Source of the DNA: Candidatus Thorarchaeota archaeon
GTDB taxonomy: Archaea > Asgardarchaeota > Thorarchaeia > Thorarchaeales > Thorarchaeaceae
DNA length: 7,848 nucleotides
Direction of reading: 5' to 3'
Assembly (NCBI GenBank): GCA_018238825.1
Contig: JABCSP010000096.1
Coordinates: forward strand, 1-7,848
Made by a program: the position numbers and the translations under genes. The notes under the pieces are model-generated. The model was not told the DNA's origin, ran no database searches, and saw only the letters and a list, made by a program, of their open reading frames with translations. Each line of letters opens with the position of its first letter. The stretch's first letter is position 1. Of the stretch, positions 6,414 through 7,848 are shown piece by piece.

Positions 6414-6418
6414 CTCCT
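6414..6418 (-). promoter_or_regulatory. Shine-Dalgarno deciding the TTG start of secY
   Basis: AGGAG on the minus strand stands ten bases before TTG 6403. The only competing start, ATG at 6358, has no such site and would lose the conserved amphipathic N-terminal helix. Confidence 0.6.
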
Positions 6419-6448
6419 GCAGGGTTTTTTGGTTCGAGATTGGGTGCA

Positions 6449-6457
6449 CCTTTAAAG
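6449..6457 (-). promoter_or_regulatory. TATA box for secY
   Basis: CTTTAAAGG on the minus strand is a good archaeal TATA element about 50 nt before the secY start codon. The expected start near 6428 would leave a leader of about 25 nt that keeps the AGGAG site. The rest of the 237-nt gap (6404-6640) holds the upstream terminator and no supportable gene or tRNA. Confidence 0.5.
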
Positions 6458-6574
6458 ATATCGTAAACCTAACAAATGCACTTGAAAACAAGTATTAGAT
6501 TATTTCGTTTCCCTGCTAATAGAGCAATGGAGATGTCATGTTAGAAAGAATTCATCCGTATGAAAAGAAAGAGA

Positions 6575-6604
6575 ATTCAAGCAGTGTTATCTAACTGCTT
6601 GAAT
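6575..6604 (-). terminator. Perfect inverted repeat after uL15, likely terminator
   Basis: ATTCAAGCAGT (6575-6585) and ACTGCTTGAAT (6594-6604) form a perfect 11-pair stem with an eight-base loop, 36 bases after the uL15 stop. On the minus strand it is followed by a pyrimidine-rich, T-rich stretch (TCTCTTTCTTTTC). This fits a transcript end or RNA-stability hairpin for the uL30-hsp20-uL15 message. A dyad site for a DNA-binding regulator of secY is an alternative. Confidence 0.55.
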
Positions 6605-6640
6605 AGATCGTCTAGAAACAGTGGTCAGTAAGTATTGTAC

Positions 6641-7090
6641 CTACTTTTCTGGTAGGTCCACAGTTCCACCAATACCCGTGACCTTTTCTCTTGCACGAAC
6701 AGTGATGGACTTGACACCAGTCAGGTTTAGCTTGCGAGTGACTTTTCCAGATCCAAGAATTCTATCAATGCGCAGCTTGGACACATCAATATTGTATCGC
6801 TTGCCAGTCATTGTTGCAGCACCCTTTTCTACGAGTCTATCAGCAGCCTCATCGATTTCTCCAATATTGAGGACAACTAGATTTTCTAGCAGTTTCTGTG
6901 GCCTTTTGAAACCCCATTTGCCAAAATATCGTGGATTCTCCTGCATTATTTTGATGTAATGATGCTTCTTCGAACCGGCCATTCCCTTTCCACCTCTTTG
7001 TCCAGAGGCACGATGGCCCGCACTGAAACCATATCCGGCGGCTCTGCGCCCTCTCAGTTTATTGATTTTCTTTGGTTTTCGTTTATGCAT
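6641..7090 (-). CDS. rpl15: Large ribosomal subunit protein uL15
   Basis: This 149-residue protein binds 23S rRNA during late 50S assembly. The N-terminal, strongly basic Gly/Arg/Lys-rich extension has the archaeal/eukaryotic signature GYGFSAGHRASGQRGGKGMA (19-38), which threads into rRNA. HHYIKIMQENPRYFGKWGF (43-61) is the archaeal eL27a-like block. The C-terminal globular part (about 70-149) has the alternating pattern ending in the VTGIGGTVDLPEK segment. Length and order are normal for archaea. The ATG is preceded by CAGGAG with nine bases between GGAG and the start. It is 16 nt downstream of the Hsp20 gene instead of directly following uL30, and is followed by secY after an unusually long 237-nt spacer. 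Confidence 0.96.
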   Translation of the reverse strand: MHKRKPKKINKLRGRRAAGYGFSAGHRASGQRGGKGMAGSKKHHYIKIMQENPRYFGKWGFKRPQKLLENLVVLNIGEIDEAADRLVEKGAATMTGKRYNIDVSKLRIDRILGSGKVTRKLNLTGVKSITVRAREKVTGIGGTVDLPEK

Positions 7091-7106
7091 GGCTGCTTAC
7101 TCCTGT

Positions 7107-7625
7107 TCATGCTTTCTTCAATCGTACTTCCAGCACGCCGTTGCGTATTGCTGATTTTGCTTCATCTTTCTTTACTTTGGAGGGTAGTTCGATTACCTTA
7201 TGATATGGCCTCTCAGGATTATCCGCATGGATTGTTAGCGAAGTACCTTTGATTTTTACCTTGATCTCATCCCTCTCAACTCCAGGAACCTCAGCAACGA
7301 TGATTATCTCATCATCTTCCTCTACAACATCAACTAAAGGTTCTAGAGTAGGTTCTTCAGCACCTGGTGTGTTTCCAAATCTCTGCATCATGGGTTTTCC
7401 GTCTGGACCAATTTTCATTGAGAAGCCGAATGTCATTGGATGAATTCCCTCAGGGTTTCTGAGGAGCTCCTGAAATTTTTCAGGATCAAGAAATGCACCT
7501 TGATTCATCCCTGACATCATACGCTCCATCATTTCTTCTATTTGCTGGATCATCTCTTCAGGAATGAAATCGCCTAAGTAGCGGCGCATTCTTTTTTTAG
7601 CTTCATCATCATTGTCCCAGGACAT
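7107..7625 (-). CDS. hsp20: Small heat-shock protein, Hsp20/alpha-crystallin family
   Basis: This ATP-independent holdase chaperone of 172 residues should bind unfolding proteins as an oligomer. Residues 1-60 are helical, charged and rich in methionine (for example the EEMMERMMSGM run). A segment MTFGFSMKIGPDGKPM (64-79) resembles archaeal Hsp20 relatives. The alpha-crystallin domain spans about 95-171: PLVDVVEEDDEIIIVAEVPG, the VERDEIKVKI strand, TSLTIHA, and the signature AIRNGVLEVRL (159-169). The protein ends at LKKA directly after the last core strand, so the usual C-terminal I-x-I/V extension used in oligomer assembly is missing. The ATG is ten bases after the uL30 stop, with GAGGT at that stop as ribosome binding site, and the stop is 16 bases before uL15. 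This placement implies co-expression with ribosomal proteins instead of a stand-alone stress promoter. Confidence 0.9.
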   Translation of the reverse strand: MSWDNDDEAKKRMRRYLGDFIPEEMIQQIEEMMERMMSGMNQGAFLDPEKFQELLRNPEGIHPMTFGFSMKIGPDGKPMMQRFGNTPGAEEPTLEPLVDVVEEDDEIIIVAEVPGVERDEIKVKIKGTSLTIHADNPERPYHKVIELPSKVKKDEAKSAIRNGVLEVRLKKA

Positions 7626-7635
7626 CGTATCAACC

Positions 7636-7848
7636 TCAGATCATACGTATCGCGAGTTCGTTTATACCTTTACCACGGTATCCAACAATACCGCCCTGAC
7701 CCACTGCCCAGTACTTCTTACCTTTGTGCCCCTTTGATGGTGGTGTCAGCCGAAAGACGGGCTTTAAACCTTCAACATCGGATACCTTTCCCTTTCCAGA
7801 AGCGATTGCCTTTGCTAAGGCTTTGATACTACTATAACTCGAGTTTTT
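7636..7848 (-). CDS. rpl30: Large ribosomal subunit protein uL30, C-terminal part (cut by the window edge)
   Basis: An uninterrupted minus-strand frame enters from the right edge and ends at TGA 7638-7636, giving 70 residues. The block LKPVFRLTPPSKGHKGKKYW followed by GGIVGYRGKGINELAIRMI fits the archaeal uL30 C-terminus, where the consensus I recall is an LRLHPPRGG motif and a closing GINDLL-RM-type helix. The 5' part, including the start, lies outside the window. Position directly upstream in the uL15-secY operon is the expected one for uL30 and supports the call. Its stop overlaps the GAGGT ribosome binding site of the Hsp20 gene. In this copy the motif reads LTPPSKG in place of LHPPRGG, a modest divergence. 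Confidence 0.88.
   Translation of the reverse strand, partial: KNSSYSSIKALAKAIASGKGKVSDVEGLKPVFRLTPPSKGHKGKKYWAVGQGGIVGYRGKGINELAIRMI

Noticed and set aside
6428..6450. GGTTCGAGATTGGG followed by CACC, resembling the T-arm and 3' end of a tRNA
   Set aside because: The would-be T stem does not pair properly and no acceptor, D or anticodon arms can be built around it.
6621..7252. Plus-strand frames antisense to uL15 and Hsp20
   Set aside because: They are shadows of strongly supported minus-strand genes and have no independent start signals or recognisable product.
1..7848. Mobile elements, CRISPR arrays, prophage or defence genes
   Set aside because: No direct-repeat arrays, transposase frames or target-site duplications were seen; the inverted repeats found are short and sit at gene ends.

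Overview
The window is archaeal chromosome and almost certainly lies in the 3' part of the large ribosomal-protein cluster (the 'spectinomycin' end). Reading the minus strand from right to left, the order is uL30 (3' end only) - Hsp20 - uL15 - SecY/Sec61-alpha - archaeal adenylate kinase - DUF106 (EMC3/Oxa1-superfamily) insertase - eL34 - cytidylate kinase - eL14 - Cbf5. This is the arrangement known from many euryarchaea and from Asgard archaea, except for the Hsp20 gene. RNase P RNA follows Cbf5 on the same strand. A plus-strand membrane protein of unknown function converges on it at the left edge. The presence of both eL34 and eL14, a SecY with Sec61-like signatures, an EMC3-like protein and moderate GC content fit an Asgard archaeon, perhaps Thorarchaeia-like. 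That placement is inference. Archaeal origin itself is secure from eL14, eL34, Cbf5, AdkA and the archaeal-type RNase P RNA.

Layout: (1) 1-791 (+), a two-pass membrane protein with an outward C-terminal domain, whose frame is open to the left edge. (2) 834-1190 (-), RNase P RNA, a non-coding gene that fills the only long protein-free stretch. It has its own TATA box just past the cbf5 stop and an oligo-T terminator. (3) 1224-3510 (-), cbf5, eL14, cmk and eL34. (4) 3585-4755 (-), DUF106 insertase and adkA. A hairpin plus T-run before adkA and a good TATA/BRE pair suggest it starts a transcript of its own. (5) 4883-6403 (-), secY, with a TTG start, its own TATA box, and an 11-bp inverted repeat that ends the upstream transcript. 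(6) 6641-7848 (-), uL15, Hsp20 and the end of uL30, spaced 10 and 16 nt apart with Shine-Dalgarno sites next to the previous stop codon.

The genes jointly serve ribosome assembly (uL30, uL15, eL34, eL14), membrane insertion of nascent proteins (SecY and the EMC3-like insertase), nucleotide supply (AdkA, Cmk), and maturation of rRNA and tRNA (Cbf5 with H/ACA guides; RNase P). The two least ordinary points are the small heat-shock protein gene inside the r-protein operon and the RNase P RNA gene beside cbf5. No mobile element, CRISPR array or tRNA was seen.
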